A stretch of 64,000 nucleotides of DNA. It comes from Xylocopa sonorina. Lineage: Eukaryota; Arthropoda; Insecta; Hymenoptera; Apidae. The translations under genes were made by a program, and so were the position numbers. The stretch spans positions 682,001 to 746,000 of the forward strand of contig NW_027490252.1 in NCBI RefSeq assembly GCF_050948175.1, written 5' to 3'. Numbering within the stretch: the first letter of the stretch is position 1; every line of letters begins with the position of its first letter. The notes under the pieces are model-generated. The model was given only the letters and a program-made list of their open reading frames with translations, did no database searches and had not been told where the DNA came from. Below, in pieces: positions 12,703 through 26,793 of this stretch.

Positions 12703-15700
12703 CATGACACTTCGCAATGAATATTATATCTTATCATGAAACATAGCAGTGAGATGCGATATCGCGTTTTAAGAAGCATTAGAACTCTATTGCTACGATA
12801 CGCAGACATCTGCAAACGCTATTTCCTAGCATGGAAGTGTCGCATTTACATTCATTTGAAGTGAATACGAGATATACATGACACTTCGCAATGAATATTA
12901 TATCTTATCATGAAACATAGAAGTGAGATGCGATATGGCATTTTAAGAATCATTAGAACTCTATTGTTTCGACACGTAGTCATCTGGAAACGCTATTTCC
13001 TAGCAAGGAAGTGTCGCATTTACATCCTTTTGAAGTGAATACGAGGTATACATGACACTTCGCAATGAATATTATATCTGAGCATGAAACATAGAAATGA
13101 GATGCGACATCTCGTTTTAAGAAGCATTAGAACTCTATTGCTACGATACGTAGACATCTGCAAACGCTATTTCCTAGGATGGAAGGGCCGCATTTACATT
13201 CTTTTGAAGTTAGTACGAGGTATACATAACACTCCATAATGAATATTATATCTTCTCATGAAACATAGAAGAGAGATGCGATATCGCGTTCTAGGAAGCA
13301 TTGGAACTCTATTGCTGCGATACGTAGACATCTGCATTCGCTATTTCCTAGCATGGAAGTGTCGCATTTACATTCTTTTGAAGTGAATACGAGGTATACA
13401 TGACACTTCGCAATGAGTATTATATCTTATCATGAAACATAGGAATGAGGTGCTATATCGCGTTTTGAGAAGCATTAGAGCTCTATTGCTACGATACGTA
13501 GACATCTGCAAACGCTATTTCCTAGCATGGAAGTGTCGCATTTACGTTCTTTTGAAGTGAATACGAGGTATACATGACACTTCGCAATGAATATTATATC
13601 TTATCATGTAACATAGAAGTGAGATGCGATATCGCGTTCTAAGAAGCACTAGAACTCTATTGCTACGATACGTAGACATCTGCAAACGCTATTTCCTAGC
13701 ATGGAAGTGTCGCATTTACATTCTTTTGAAGTGAATACGAGGTATACATGACACTTCGCAATGAATATTATATCTTATCATGAAACATAGGAATGAGGTG
13801 CTATATCGCGTTTTGAGAAGCATTAGAACTCTATTGCTACGATACGTAGACATCTGCAAACGCTATTTCCTAGCATGGAAGTATCTTATTTACGTTCTTT
13901 TGAAGTGAATACGAGGTATACATGACACTTCGCAATGAATATTATATCTTATCATGAAACATAGAAGTGAGATGCGATATCGCGTTCTAAGAAGCACTAG
14001 AACTCTATTGCTACGATACGTAGACATCTGCAAACGCTATTTCCTAGGATGGAAGGGTCGCATTTACATTCTTTTGAAGTGAGTACGAGATATACATGAC
14101 ACTCCATAACGAATATTATATCTTCTCGTGAAACATGGCAGTGAGATGTGATATCGCGTTTTAAGAACCATTAGAACTCTATTGCTATGACACGTAGACA
14201 TCTGCAAACGCTATTTCCTAGCATGGATGTGTCGCATTTTCATTCATTTGAAGTGAATACGAGGTATACATAACGCTTCGCAATGAATATTATACCTTAT
14301 CATGAAACATAGAAGAGAGATGCGATATCGCGCTTTAGGAAGCATTGGAACTCTATTGCTGCGATACGTAGACATCTGCAAACGCTATTTCCTAGCATGG
14401 AAGTGTCGCATTTACATTCGTTTGAAGTGAATACGAGATATACATGACACTTCGCAATGAATATTATATCTTATCATGAAACATAGAAGTGAGATGCGAT
14501 ATGGCATTTTAGGAATCATTAGAACTCTATTGTTTCGACACGTAGTCATCTGGAAACGCTATTTCCTAGCAAGGAAGTGTCGCATTTACATCCTTTTGAA
14601 GTGAATACGAGGTATACATGACACTTCGCAATGAATATTATATCTGATCATGAAACATAGAAATGAGATGCGAAATCTCGTTTTAAGAAGCATTAGAACT
14701 CTATTGCTACGATACGTAGACATCTGCAAACGCTATTTCCTAGGTTGGAAGGGTCGCATTTACATTCTTTTGAAGTTAGTACGAGGTATACATAACACTC
14801 CATAATGAATATTATATCTTCTCATGAAACATAGAAGAGAGATGCGATATCGCGTTTTAGGAAGCATTGGAACTCTATTGCTGCGATACGTAGACATCTG
14901 CATTCGCTATTTCCTAGCATGGAAGTGTCGCATTTACATTCTTTTGAAGTGAATACGAGGTATACATGACACTTCGCAATGAGTATTATATCTTATCATG
15001 AAACATAGGAATGAGGTGCTATATCGCGTTTTGAGAAGCATTAGAACTCTATTGCTACGATACGTAGACATCTGCAAACGCTATTTCCTAGCATGGAAGT
15101 GTCGCATTTACATTCTTTTGAAGTGAATACGAGGTATGCATGACACTTCGCAATGAATATTATATCTTATCATGAAACATAGGAATGAGGTGCTATATCG
15201 CGTTTTGAGAAGCATTAGAGCTCTATTGCTACGATACGTAGACATCTGCAAACGCTATTTCCTAGCATGGAAGTGTCGCATTTACGTTCTTTTGAAGTGA
15301 ATGCGAGGTATACATGACACTTCGCAATGAATATTATATCTTATCATGTAACATAGAAGTGAGATGCGATATCGCGTTCTAAGAAGCACTAGAACTCTAT
15401 TGCTACGATACGTAGACATCTGCAAACGCTATTTCCTAGCATGGAAGTGTCGCATTTACATTCATTTGAAGTGAATACGAGGTATACATGACATTTCGTA
15501 ATGATTATTATACCTTATCATGAAACATAGAAGAGTGATGCGATATCGCGTTTTAGGAAGCATTGGAACTCTATCGCTGCGATACGTAGACATCTGCAAA
15601 CGCTATTTCCTAGCATGGAAGTGTCGCATTTACATTCTTTTGATGTGAATACGAGATATACATGACACTTCGCAATGAATATTATATCTTCTCATGAAAC

Positions 15701-17226
15701 ATAGCAGTGAGATGCGATATCGCGTTTTAAGAAGCATTAGAACTCTATTGCTGCGATACGTAGACATCTGCAAACGCTATTTCCTAGCATAGAAGTGTCG
15801 CATTTACATTCGTTTGAAGTGAATACGAGATATACATGACACTTCGCAATGAATATTATATCTTATCATGAAACATAGAAGTGAGATGCGATATGGCATT
15901 TTAAGAATCATTAGAACTCTATTGTTTCGACACGTAGTCATCTGGAAACGCTATTTCCTAGCAAGGAAGTGTCGCATTTACATCCTTTTGAAGTGAATAC
16001 GAGGTATACATGACACTTCGCAATGAATATTATATCTGAGCATGAAACATAGAAATGAGATGCGACATCTCGTTTTAAGAAGCATTAGAACTCTATTGCT
16101 ACGATACGTCGACATCTGCAAACGCTATTTCCTAGGATGGAAGGGTCGCATTTACATTCTTTTGAAGTTAGTACGAGGTATACATAACACTCCATAATGA
16201 ATATTATATCTTCTCATGAAACATAGAAGAGAGATGCGATATCGCGTTTTAGGAAGCATTGGAACTCTATTGCTGCGATACGTAGACATCTGCAAACGCT
16301 ATTTCCTAGCATGGAAGTGTCGCATTTACGTTCTTTTGAAGTGAATACGAGGTATACATGACACTTCGCAATGAATATTATATCTTATCATGTAACATAG
16401 AAGTGAGATGCGATATCGCGTTCTAAGAAGCACTAGAACTCTATTGCTACGATACGTAGACATCTGCAAACGCTATTTCCTAGCATGGAAGTGTCGCATT
16501 TACATTCTTTTGAAGTGAATACGAGGTATACATGACACTTCGCAATGAATATTATATCTTATCATGAAACATAGGAATGAGGTGCTATATCGCGTTTTGA
16601 GAAGCATTAGAACTCTATTGCTACGATACGTAGACATCTGCAAACGCTATTTCCTAGCATGGAAGTATCTTATTTACGTTCTTTTGAAGTGAATACGAGG
16701 TATACATGACACTTCGCAATGAATATTATATCTTATCATGAAACATAGAAGTGAGATGCGATATCGCGTTCTAAGAAGCACTAGAACTCTATTGCTACGA
16801 TACGTAGACATCTGCAAACGCTATTTCCTAGGATGGAAGGGTCGCATTTACATTCTTTTGAAGTGAGTACGAGATATACATGACACTCCATAATGAATAT
16901 TATATCTTCTCGTGAAACATGGCAGTGAGATGTGATATCGCGTTTTAAGAACCATTAGAACTCTATTGCTACGACACGTAGACATCTGCAAACGCTATTT
17001 CCTAGCATGGAAGTGTCGCATTTTCATTCATTTGAAGTGAATACGAGGTATACATAACGCTTCGCAATGAATATTATACCTTATCATGAAACATAGAAGA
17101 GAGATGCGATATCGCGCTTTAGGAAGCATTGGAACTCTATTGCTGCGATACGTAGACATCTGCAAACGCTATTTCCTAGCATGGAAGTGTCGCATTTACA
17201 TTCGTTTGAAGTGAATACGAGATATA
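12703..17226. repeat. 26-monomer higher-order repeat, copy 2
   Basis: Near-identical to 8179-12702. Differences noticed include GCTATGACACG at about 14185 for GCTACGACACG, and GGAATCATT for GGAATTATT. The match stops at 17226: at 17227 the sequence instead follows the monomer order of 14443 (16 monomers back). Two complete units side by side with sharp ends indicate a recent tandem duplication. Confidence 0.94.
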
Positions 17227-19662
17227 CATGACACTTCGCAATGAATATTATATCTTATCATGAAACATAGAAGTGAGATGCGATATGGCATTTTAGGAAT
17301 CATTAGAACTCTATTGTTTCGACACGTAGTCATCTGGAAACGCTATTTCCTATCAAGGAAGTGTCGCATTTACATCCTTTTGAAGTGAATACGAGGTATA
17401 CATGACACTTCGCAATGAATATTATATCTGATCATGAAACATAGAAATGAGATGCGAAATCTCGTTTTAAGAAGCATTAGAACTCTATTGCTACGATACG
17501 TAGACATCTGCAAACGCTATTTCCTAGGATGGAAGGGTCGCATTTACATTCTTTTGAAGTTAGTACGAGGTATACATAACACTCCATAATGAATATTATA
17601 TCTTCTCATGAAACATAGAAGAGAGATGCGATATCGCGTTTTAGGAAGCATTGGAACTCTGTTGCTGCGATACGTAGACATCTGCATTCGCTATTTCCTA
17701 GCATGGAAGTGTCGCATTTACATTCTTTTGAAGTGAATACGAGGTATACATGACACTTCGCAATGAGTATTATATCTTATCATGAAACATAGAAATGAGA
17801 TGCGACATCTCGTTTTAAGAAGCATTAGAACTCTATTGCTACGATACGTAGACATCTGCAAACGCTATTTCCTAGCATAGAGGTGTCGCATTTACATTCG
17901 TTTGAAGTGAATACGAGATATACATGACACTTCGCAATGAATATTATATCTTCTCATGAAACATAGCAGTGAGATGCGATATCGCGTTTTAAGAAGCATT
18001 AGAGCTCTATTGCTACGATACGTAGACATCTGCAAACGCTATTTCCTAGCATGGAAGTGTCGCATTTTCGTTCTTTTGAAGTGAATACGAGGTATACATG
18101 ACACTTCGCAATTAATATTATATCTTATCATGAAACATAGAAGTGAGATGCGATATCGCGTTCTAAGAAGCACCAGAACTCTATTGCTACGATACGTAGA
18201 CATCTGCAAACGCTATTTCCTAGGATGGAAGGGTCGCATTTACATTCTTTTGAAGTGAGTACGAGGTATACATAACACTCCATAATGAATATTATGTCTT
18301 ATCATGAAACATAGAAGTGAGATGCGATTTGGCATTTTAACAATCATTAGAACTCTATTGTTTCGACACTTAGTCATCTGGAAACGCTATTTCCTAGCAA
18401 GGAAGTGTCGCATTTACATCCTTTTGAAGTGAATACGAGGTATACAGGACACTTCGCAATGAATATTATATCTGATCATGAAACATAGAAATGAGATGCG
18501 ACATCTCGTTTTAAGAAGCATTAGAACTCTATTGCTACGATACGTAGACATCTGCAAACGCTATTTCCTAGCATAGAGGTGTCGCATTTACATTCGTTTG
18601 AAGTGAATACGAGATATACATGACACTTCGCAATGAATATTATATCTTCTCATGAAACATAGCAGTGAGATGCGATATCGCGTTTTAAGAAGCATTAGAA
18701 CTCTATTGCTACGATACGTAGACATTTGCAAAGGCTATTCCCTAGCATGAAAGGGTCGCACTTACATTCTTTTGAAGTGAGTACGAGGTATACATATCAC
18801 TCCATAATGAATATTATATCTTATCATGAAACATAGCAGTGAGATGCGATATCGCATTTTAGGAAGCATTGGAACTCTATTGCTGCGATACGTAGACATC
18901 TGCAAACGCTATTTCCTAGCATGGAAGTGTCGCATTTACGTTCTTTTGAAGTGAATACGAGGTATACAAGACACTTCGCAATGAATATTATATCTTATCA
19001 TGAAACATAGAAGTGAGATGCGATATCGCGTTCTAAGAAGCACTAGAACTCTATTGCTACGATACGTAGACATCTGCAAACGCTATTTCCTAGGATGAGA
19101 GGGGCGCATTTACAGTCTTTTGAAGTGAGTACGAGGTATACATAACACTCCATAATGAATATTATATCTTCTCATGAAACATAGCAGTGAGATGCGATAT
19201 CGCGTTTTAAGAAGCATTAGAACTCTATTGCTCCGACACGTAGACATCTGCAAACGCTATTTCCTATCATGGAAGTGTCGCATTTCAATTCGTTTGAAGT
19301 GAATACGAGATATACATGACACTTCGCAATGAATATTATATCTTATCATGAAACATAGAAGTGAGATGCGATATGGCATTTTAAGAATCGTTAGAACTCT
19401 ATTGTTTCGACACGTAGTGATCTGGAAACGCTATTTCCTAGCAAGGAAGTGTCGCATTTACATCCTTTTGAAGTGAATACGAGGTATACAGGACACTTCG
19501 CAATGAATATTATATCTGATCATGAAACATAGAAATGAGATGCGACATCTCGTTTTAAGAAGCATTAGAACTCTATTGCTGCGATACGTAGACATCTGCA
19601 AACGCTATTTCCTAGCATGGAAGTGTCGCATTTACATTCTTTTGAAGTGAATACGAGGTATA
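17227..19662. repeat. A-family segment with 4- and 6-monomer echoes
   Basis: Fourteen monomers. The first three follow 14443-14990 at an offset of 2,784 bp. A shared stretch with AGCATAGAGGTGTCGC repeats at 17870 and 18566 (4 monomers). The rare GTATACAGGACAC junction appears at 18447 and 19491 (6 monomers) and again at 20361 (5 monomers). Monomers are the same types as to the left but reshuffled, so no long clean HOR is present. Confidence 0.85.
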
Positions 19663-21054
19663 CATGACACTTCGCAATGAGTATTATATCTTATCATGAA
19701 ACATAGGAATGAGGTGCTATATCGCGTTTTGAGAAGCATTAGAACTCTATTGCTACGATACGTAGACATCTGCAAACGCTATTTCCTAGCATGGAAGTGT
19801 CGCATTTACATTCTTTTGAAGTGAATACGAGGTATGCATGACACTTCGCAATGAATATTATATCTTATCATGAGACATAGGAATGAGGTGCTATATCGCG
19901 TTTTGAGAAGCATTAGAGCTCTATTGCTACGATACGTAGACATCTGCAAACGCTATTTCCTAGCATGGAAGTGTCGCATTTACGTTCTTTTGAAGTGAAT
20001 ACGAGGTATACATGACACTTCGCAATGAATATTATATCTTATCATGAAACATAGAAGTGAGATGCGATATCGCGTTTTAAGAAGCATTAGAACTCTATTG
20101 CTACGATACGTAGACATCTGCAAACGCTATTTCCTATCATGGAAGTGTCGCATTTCAATTCGTTTGAAGTGAATACGAGATATACATGACACTTCGCAAT
20201 GAATATTATATCTTATCATGAAACATAGAAGTGAGATGCGATATGGCATTTTAAGAATCGTTAGAACTCTATTGTTTCGACACGTAGTCATCTGGAAACG
20301 CTATTTCCTAGCAAGGAAGTGTCGCATTTACATCCTTTTGAAGTGAATACGAGGTATACAGGACACTTCGCAATGAATATTATATCTGATCATGAAACAT
20401 AGAAATGAGATGCGACATCTCGTTTTAAGAAGCATTAGAACTCTATTGCCACGATACGTAGACATTTGCAAACGCTATTTCCTAGGATGGGAGGGTCGCA
20501 TTTACATTCTTTTGAAGTGAGTACGAGGTATACATAACACTCCATAATGAATATTATATCTTCTCATGAAACATAGCAGTGAGATGCGATATCGCGTTTT
20601 AAGAAGCATTAGAACTCTATTGCTGCGATACGTAGACATCTGCAAACGCTATTTCCTAGCATGGAAGTGTCGCATTTACATTCTTTTGAAGTGAATACGA
20701 AGTATACATGAAACTTCGCAATGAGTATTATATCTTATCATGAAACATAGGAATGAGGTGCTATATCGCGTTTTGAGATGCATTAGAACTCTATTGCTAC
20801 GATACGTAGACATCTGCAAACGCTATTTCCTAGCATGGAAGTGTCGCATTTACATTCTTTTGAAGTGAATACGAGGTATACATGACACTTCGCAATGAAT
20901 ATTATATCTTATCATGAAACATAGGAATGAGGTGCTATATCGCGTTTTGAGAAGCATTACAGCTCTATTGCTACGATACGTAGACATCTGCAAACGCTAT
21001 TTCCTAGCATGGAAGTGTCGCATTTACGTTCTTTTGAAGTGAATACGAGGTATA
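19663..21054. repeat. Eight-monomer duplicated block, copy 1
   Basis: These 1,392 bp reappear at 21750-23141, an offset of 2,087 bp (12 monomers less one base). Shared marks in order: CGAGGTATGCATGACAC, TATCATGAGACATAGG, CCTATCATGGAAGTG with CATTTCAATTCG, GTATACAGGACAC, GCCACGATACG and TTTTGAGATGCATTAG. One difference seen is CATGAAACTTCGC here against CATGACACTTCGC in copy 2. Confidence 0.92.
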
Positions 21055-21749
21055 CATGACACTTCGCAATGAATATTATATCTTATCATGAAACATAGAA
21101 GTGAGATTCGATATCGCGTTCTAAGAAGCACAAGAACTCTATTGCTACGATACGTAGACATCTGCAAACGCTATTTCCTAGGATGGGAGGGTCGCATTTA
21201 CATTCTTTTGAAGTGAGTACGAGGTATACATGACACTCCATAATGAATACTACATCTTCTCATGAAACATAGCAGTGAGATGCGATATCGCGTTTAAGAA
21301 GCATTAGAACTCTATTGCTACGATACGTAGACATCTGCAAACGCTACTTCCTAGCAAGGAAGTGTAGCATTTACATTCTTTTGAAGTGAATGCGAGATAT
21401 ACATGACACTTCGCAATGAATATTATATCTTATCGTGAATCATAGAAGTGAGATGCGATATGGCATTTTAAGAATCATTAGAACTCTATTGTTTCGACAC
21501 GTAGTCATCTGGAAACGCTATTTCCTAGCAAGGAAGTGTCGCATTTACATCCTTTTGAAGTGAATACGAGGTATACATGACACTTCGCAATGAATATTAT
21601 ATCTGATCATGAAACATAGGAATGAGTTGCGACATCTCGTTTTAAGAAGCATTAGAACTCTATTGCTACGATACGTAGACATCTGCAAACGCTATTTCCT
21701 AGGATGGGAGGGTCGCATTTACATTCTTTTGAAGTGAGTACGAGGTATA
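21055..21749. repeat. Four monomers between the duplicated eight-monomer blocks
   Basis: 695 bp with one base missing in CGCGTTTAAGAAGC near 21290; this is the only net length change in domain A1. The monomer covering that site also has the strongest version of the site-121 hairpin, ACTTCCT-AGCA-AGGAAGT at 21346-21363 (7-bp arms). No partner of this set follows copy 2. Confidence 0.85.
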
Positions 21750-23141
21750 CATGACACTTCGCAATGAGTATTATATCTTATCATGAAACATAGGAATGAG
21801 GTGCTATATCGCGTTTTGAGAAGCATTAGAACTCTATTGCTACGATGCGTAGACATCTGCAAACGCTATTTCCTAGCATGGAAGTGTCGCATTTACATTC
21901 TTTTGAAGTGAATACGAGGTATGCATGACACTTCGCAATGAATATTATATCTTATCATGAGACATAGGAATGAGGTGCTATATCGCGTTTTGAGAAGCAT
22001 TAGATCTCTATTGCTACGATACGTAGACATCTGCAAACGCTATTTCCTAGCATGGAAGTGTCGCATTTACGTTCTTTTGAAGTGAATACGAGGTATACAT
22101 GACACTTCGCAATGAATATTATATCTTATCATGAAACATAGAAGTGAGATGCGATATCGCGTTTTAAGAAGCATTAGAACTCTATTGCTACGATACGTAG
22201 ACATCTGCAAACGCTATTTCCTATCATGGAAGTGTCGCATTTCAATTCGTTTGAAGTGAATACGAGATATACATGACACTTCGCAATGAATATTATATCT
22301 TATCATGAAACATAGAAGTGAGATGCGATATGGCATTTTAAGAATCGTTAGAACTCTATTGTTTCGACACGTAGTCATCTGGAAACGCTATTTCCTAGCA
22401 AGGAAGTGTCGCATTTACATCCTTTTGAAGTGAATACGAGGTATACAGGACACTTCGCAATGAATATTATATCTGATCATGAAACATAGAAATGAGATGC
22501 GACATCTCGTTTTAAGAAGCATTAGAACTCTATTGCCACGATACGTAGACATTTGCAAACGCTATTTCCTAGGATGGGAGGGTCGCATTTACATTCTTTT
22601 GAAGTGAGTACGAGGTATACATAACACTCCATAATGAATATTATATCTTCTCATGAAACATAGCAGTGAGATGCGATATCGCGTTTTAAGAAGCATTAGA
22701 ACTCTATTGCTGCGATACGTAGACATCTGCAAACGCTATTTCCTAGCATGGAAGTGTCGCATTTACATTCTTTTGAAGTGAATACGAAGTATACATGACA
22801 CTTCGCAATGAGTATTATATCTTATCATGAAACATAGGAATGAGGTGCTATATCGCGTTTTGAGATGCATTAGAACTCTATTGCTACGATACGTAGACAT
22901 CTGCAAACGCTATTTCCTAGCATGGAAGTGTCGCATTTACATTCTTTTGAAGTGAATACGAGGTATACATGACACTTCGCAATGAATATTATATCTTATC
23001 ATGAAACATAGGAATGAGGTGCTATATCGCGTTTTGAGAAGCATTACAGCTCTATTGCTACGATACGTAGACATCTGCAAACGCTATTTCCTAGCATGGA
23101 AGTGTCGCATTTACGTTCTTTTGAAGTGAATACGAGGTATA
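21750..23141. repeat. Eight-monomer duplicated block, copy 2
   Basis: Matches 19663-21054 nearly base for base. After 23141 the order diverges at once: CATAGAAGAGTGATGCG here where copy 1 continues with CATAGAAGTGAGATTCG. This marks the right-hand end of the strongly homogenised part of the array. Confidence 0.92.
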
Positions 23142-24185
23142 CATGACACTTCGCAATGAATATTATATCTTATCATGAAACATAGAAGAGTGATGCGATA
23201 TCGCGTTTTAGGAAGCATTGGATCTCTATTGCTGCGATACGTAGACATCTGCAAACCCTATTCCCTAGCATGGAAGTGTCGCACTTACATTCCATTGAAG
23301 TGAATACGAGGTATGCATGACACTTCGCAATGGATATTATATCTTATCATGAAACATAGAAATGAGATGCGAAATCTCGTTTTTAGAAGTATTAGAACTC
23401 CATTCTTACGATACGTGGTCATCTGGAAACGCTATTTCCTAGCAAGGAAGTGTCGCATTTACATTCTTTTGAAGTGAATACGAGGTATACATGACACTTC
23501 GCAATGAATATTATGTCTGATCATGAAACATAGAAATGAGATGCGACATCTCGTTTTAGGAAGCATTGGAACTCTATTGCTGCGATACGTAGACATCTGC
23601 AAACGCTATTTCCTAGCATGGAAATGTCGCATTTACATTCATTTGAAGTGAATACGAGGTATACATGACACTTCGCTATGAATATTATACCTTATCATGA
23701 AACATAGAAGAGTGATGCGATATCGCGTTTTAGGAAGCATTGGATCTCTATTGCTGCGATACGTAGACATCTGCAAACGCTATTTCCTAGCATGGATGTG
23801 TCGCATTTACATTCTTTTGTAGTGAATACGAGGTATACATGACACTTCGCAATGAATATTATATCTTATCATGAAACATAGGAATGAGGTGCTATATCGC
23901 GTTTTGAGAAGCATTAGAACTCTATTGCTGCAATACGTAGACATCTGCAAACGCTATTTCCTAGCATGGAAGTGTCTTATTTACGTTCTTTTGAAGTGAA
24001 TACGAGGTATACATGACACTTCGCAATGAATAATATATCTTATCATGAAACATAGAAGTGAGATGCGATATCGCGTTCTAAGAAGCTCTAGAACTCTATT
24101 GCTACGATACGTAGACATCTGCAAACGCTATTTCCTAGGATGGAAGGGTCGCATTTACATTCTTTTGACGTGAATACGAGGTAAA
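23142..24185. repeat. A-to-B transition monomers
   Basis: Six monomers of mixed character. 23317-23490 is B type (CAATGGATATTATATC, ATTCTTACGATACGTGGTC, close to 25751 and 27490), flanked by A-type GTGATGCGATATCGCG and GGTGCTATATCGCG monomers. No long block repeats were seen. From 24186 the TAACATTCCACAATG and ATTACGAAATATAG marks of domain B dominate. Confidence 0.75.
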
Positions 24186-24913
24186 CATAACATTCCACAA
24201 TGAATATTACACCATATTACGAAATATAGAAATGAAATGCGACTTCTCATTTTAAGAAGCATTAGAACTCTATTGCTACGATACGTAGACATCTGCAAAC
24301 CCTATTTCCTAGCATGGAAGTGCCGCATTTACATTCTTTTGAAGATAATACGAGGTATACATAACACTTCGCAATGAATATTATATCTTATCTCGAAACA
24401 TAGAAGTGAGATGCGATATCGCGATTTAAGTAGCACTAGAACCTATTGCTACGATGCGTAGACATCTGCAAATGTTATTTCCTAGCAAGGAAGTGTCGCA
24501 TTTACATTCTTTTGAAGTGAATACGAGGTATACATAACACTCCACAATGAATATTGTATCTTATTACGAAACATAGAAATGAAGTGCAACATCTCGTTTT
24601 AAGTAGCATTAAAACTCTACCGCTACGATGCGTAGATATCTGCAAACGCTATTTCCTAGCATGGAAGTGTCGCATTTACATTCTTTTGAAGTGAATACGA
24701 GATATACATAACACTTCGTAATGAATATTATATCTTATCATGAAAGATAGAAGTGAGATGCGATATCGCGTTTTAAGAAGCATTGGAACTCTATTCCTAC
24801 GATACGTAGACATCTGTAAACGCTATTTCCTAGCATGGAAGTGTCGCATTTACATTCTTTTGAAGTGAATACGAGGTATTCATACCACTGCACAATGAAT
24901 ATTATATCTTATC

Positions 24914-25216
24914 ATGAAACATAGAAACAAGATGCGATATCGCGATTTAAGAAGCATTAGAACACTATTGCTTCGATACGTAGACGTCTGCAAACGATAT
25001 TTCCTAGCAAGGAAGTGTCGCATTTACATCCATTTGAAGTGTAGACGAGATATACATAACACTGCACAATCAATATTATATCTTATCATGAAACATAGAA
25101 ATGAGATGCGACATCTCGTTTTAAGAAGTATTAGAACTCTATTCTTACGCTACGTGGTCATCTGGAAACGCTATTTCCTAGCAAGGAAGTGTCGCATTTA
25201 CATTCTTTTGAAGTGA
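24914..25216 (+). other. Satellite-derived open frame, 100 codons; judged non-coding
   Basis: The consensus monomer has an open frame from ATG at 34-36 to TGA at 160-162, 42 codons encoding a very basic peptide (starts MKHRNEMRYR, ends CRIYILLK). Since 174 bp is 58 codons, the frame carries into the next monomer if that TGA is lost. Here AAGTGA became AAGTGTAGA near 25038, giving 42 + 58 = 100 codons. Frames of the same origin lie at 36393-36695, 38999-39301, 39401-39649 and 40391-40693. No promoter, intron or domain evidence supports expression. Confidence 0.85.
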
Positions 25217-26793
25217 ATACGAGGTATACATAACACTCCACAGTGAATATTATATCTTATCACGAAACATAGAAATGAAATGCGACATCTTGTTTTAAGT
25301 AGGATTAGAACTCTATTGCTACGATACGTAGACATCTGCAAACGCCATTTCCTAGCATGCAAGTGTCGCATTTACATTCTTTTGAAGTGAATACGAGGTA
25401 TTCATGACACTTCGCAATGAATATTATATCTTATCATGAAACATAGAAGTGAGATGCGATATCGCGTTTTAAGAAGCATTAGAACTCTATTTTTACGATA
25501 CGTAGACATCTGCAAACAATATTTCCTAGCAAGGAAGTGTCGCATTTACATTCTTTTGAAGTGAATACGAGGTATACATAACACTCCACAATGAATATTA
25601 TATCCTATCACGATACATAGAAATGAAATGCGACATCTCGTTGTAAGAAGCATTAGAACTCTCTTACTACGATACGTAGACATCTGCAAACCCTATTTCC
25701 TAGCATGGAAGTGTCGCACTTACATTCCATTGAAGTGAATACGAGGTATGCATGACACTTCGCAATGGATATTATATCTTATCATGAAACATAGAAATGA
25801 GATGCGAAATCTCGTTTTAAGAGGTATTAGAACTCCATTCTTACGATACGTGGTCATCTGGAAACGCTATTTCCTAGCAAGGAAGTGTCGCATTCACATT
25901 CTTTTGAAGTGAATACCAGGTGTACATGACACTTCGCAATGAATATTATATCTTATCTCGAAACATAGAAGTGAGATGCGATATCGCGATTTAAGGAGCG
26001 TTAGAACTATATTGCTACGATGGGTAGACATCTGCAAATGTTATTTCCAAGCAAGCAAGTGTCGCATTTACATCCTTTGAAGTGAATACGAGGTATACAT
26101 AACACTCCACAATGAATATTATATCTTATCACGAAACATAGAAATGAAATGCGACATCTCGTTTTAAGTAGCATTACAACTCTATTGCTACGATACGTAG
26201 ACATCTGCAAAGGTTATTTCCTAGCACGGAAGTGTCGCATTTACATTCTATTGAAGTGAATACGAGGTATACATAACACTCCACAATGAATATTATATCT
26301 TATCTCGAAACATAGGAGTGAGATGTGATATCGCGTTTTAAGAAGCATTAGAGCTCTATTGCTACGATACGTAGACATCTGCAAACAATATTTCTTAGCA
26401 AGAAAGTGTCGCATTTACATTCTTTTGAAGTGAATACGAGGTATACATAACACTCCACAATGAATATTATATCTTATCACGAAACATAGAAATGAAATGC
26501 GACATCTTGTTTTAAGTAGGATTAGAACTCTATTGCTACGATACGTAGACATCTGCAAACGCCATTTCCTAGCATGCAAGTGTCGCATTTACATTCTTTT
26601 GAAGTGAATACGAGGTATTCATGACACTTCGCAATGAATATTATATCTTATCATGAAACATAGAAGTGAGATGCGATATCGCGTTTTAAGAAGCATTAGA
26701 ACTCTATTTTTACGATACGTAGACATCTGCAAACAATATTTCCTAGCAAGGAAGTGTCGCATTTACATTCTTTTGAAGTGAATACGAGGTATG
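25055..26793. repeat. 10-monomer HOR of domain B, copy 1 (1,739 bp)
   Basis: If monomer types are lettered, the order is P Q R S T U V W Q R, so the Q-R pair (GCCATTTCCTAGCATGCAAG then CTATTTTTACGATACG) is used twice per unit. Monomer U is 173 bp because CATCCTTTTGAAG has lost a T (near 26075). This explains the 1,739-bp period. Identical reverse-strand ORFs at 26007-26210 and 27746-27949 simply mirror this duplication. Confidence 0.92.

Larger units (their letters stand above)
1..24185. repeat. Domain A1: homogenised A-family monomers, HOR core
   Basis: It comprises 139 monomers with total length drift of only -1 bp (a lost T near 21293). A-family marks are TTGCTGCGATACG with TTTTAGGAAGCATTGG, the TTTCGACACGTAGTCATCTGG half, AGCATGGAAGTGTCGC, and the G-rich GGATGGGAGGGTCGC. 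Most of the domain is made of long blocks repeated nearly base for base at 5,394, 4,524, 2,784 and 2,087 bp, so this is the most recently amplified part of the window. A few B-family monomers are embedded in it (697-1044, 6091-6438 and 23317-23490). Confidence 0.93.

Noticed and set aside
24914..25216. 100-codon basic ORF as a gene, with similar frames at 36393, 38999 and 40391
   Set aside because: It is two satellite monomers joined by loss of one TGA. All such frames are the same repeat in the same frame, without independent gene features.
26007..26210. Two identical 67-codon reverse-strand ORFs (also 27746-27949) as conserved paralogues
   Set aside because: They are antisense readings of the U-V monomers of the 1,739-bp HOR; their identity reflects the HOR duplication.
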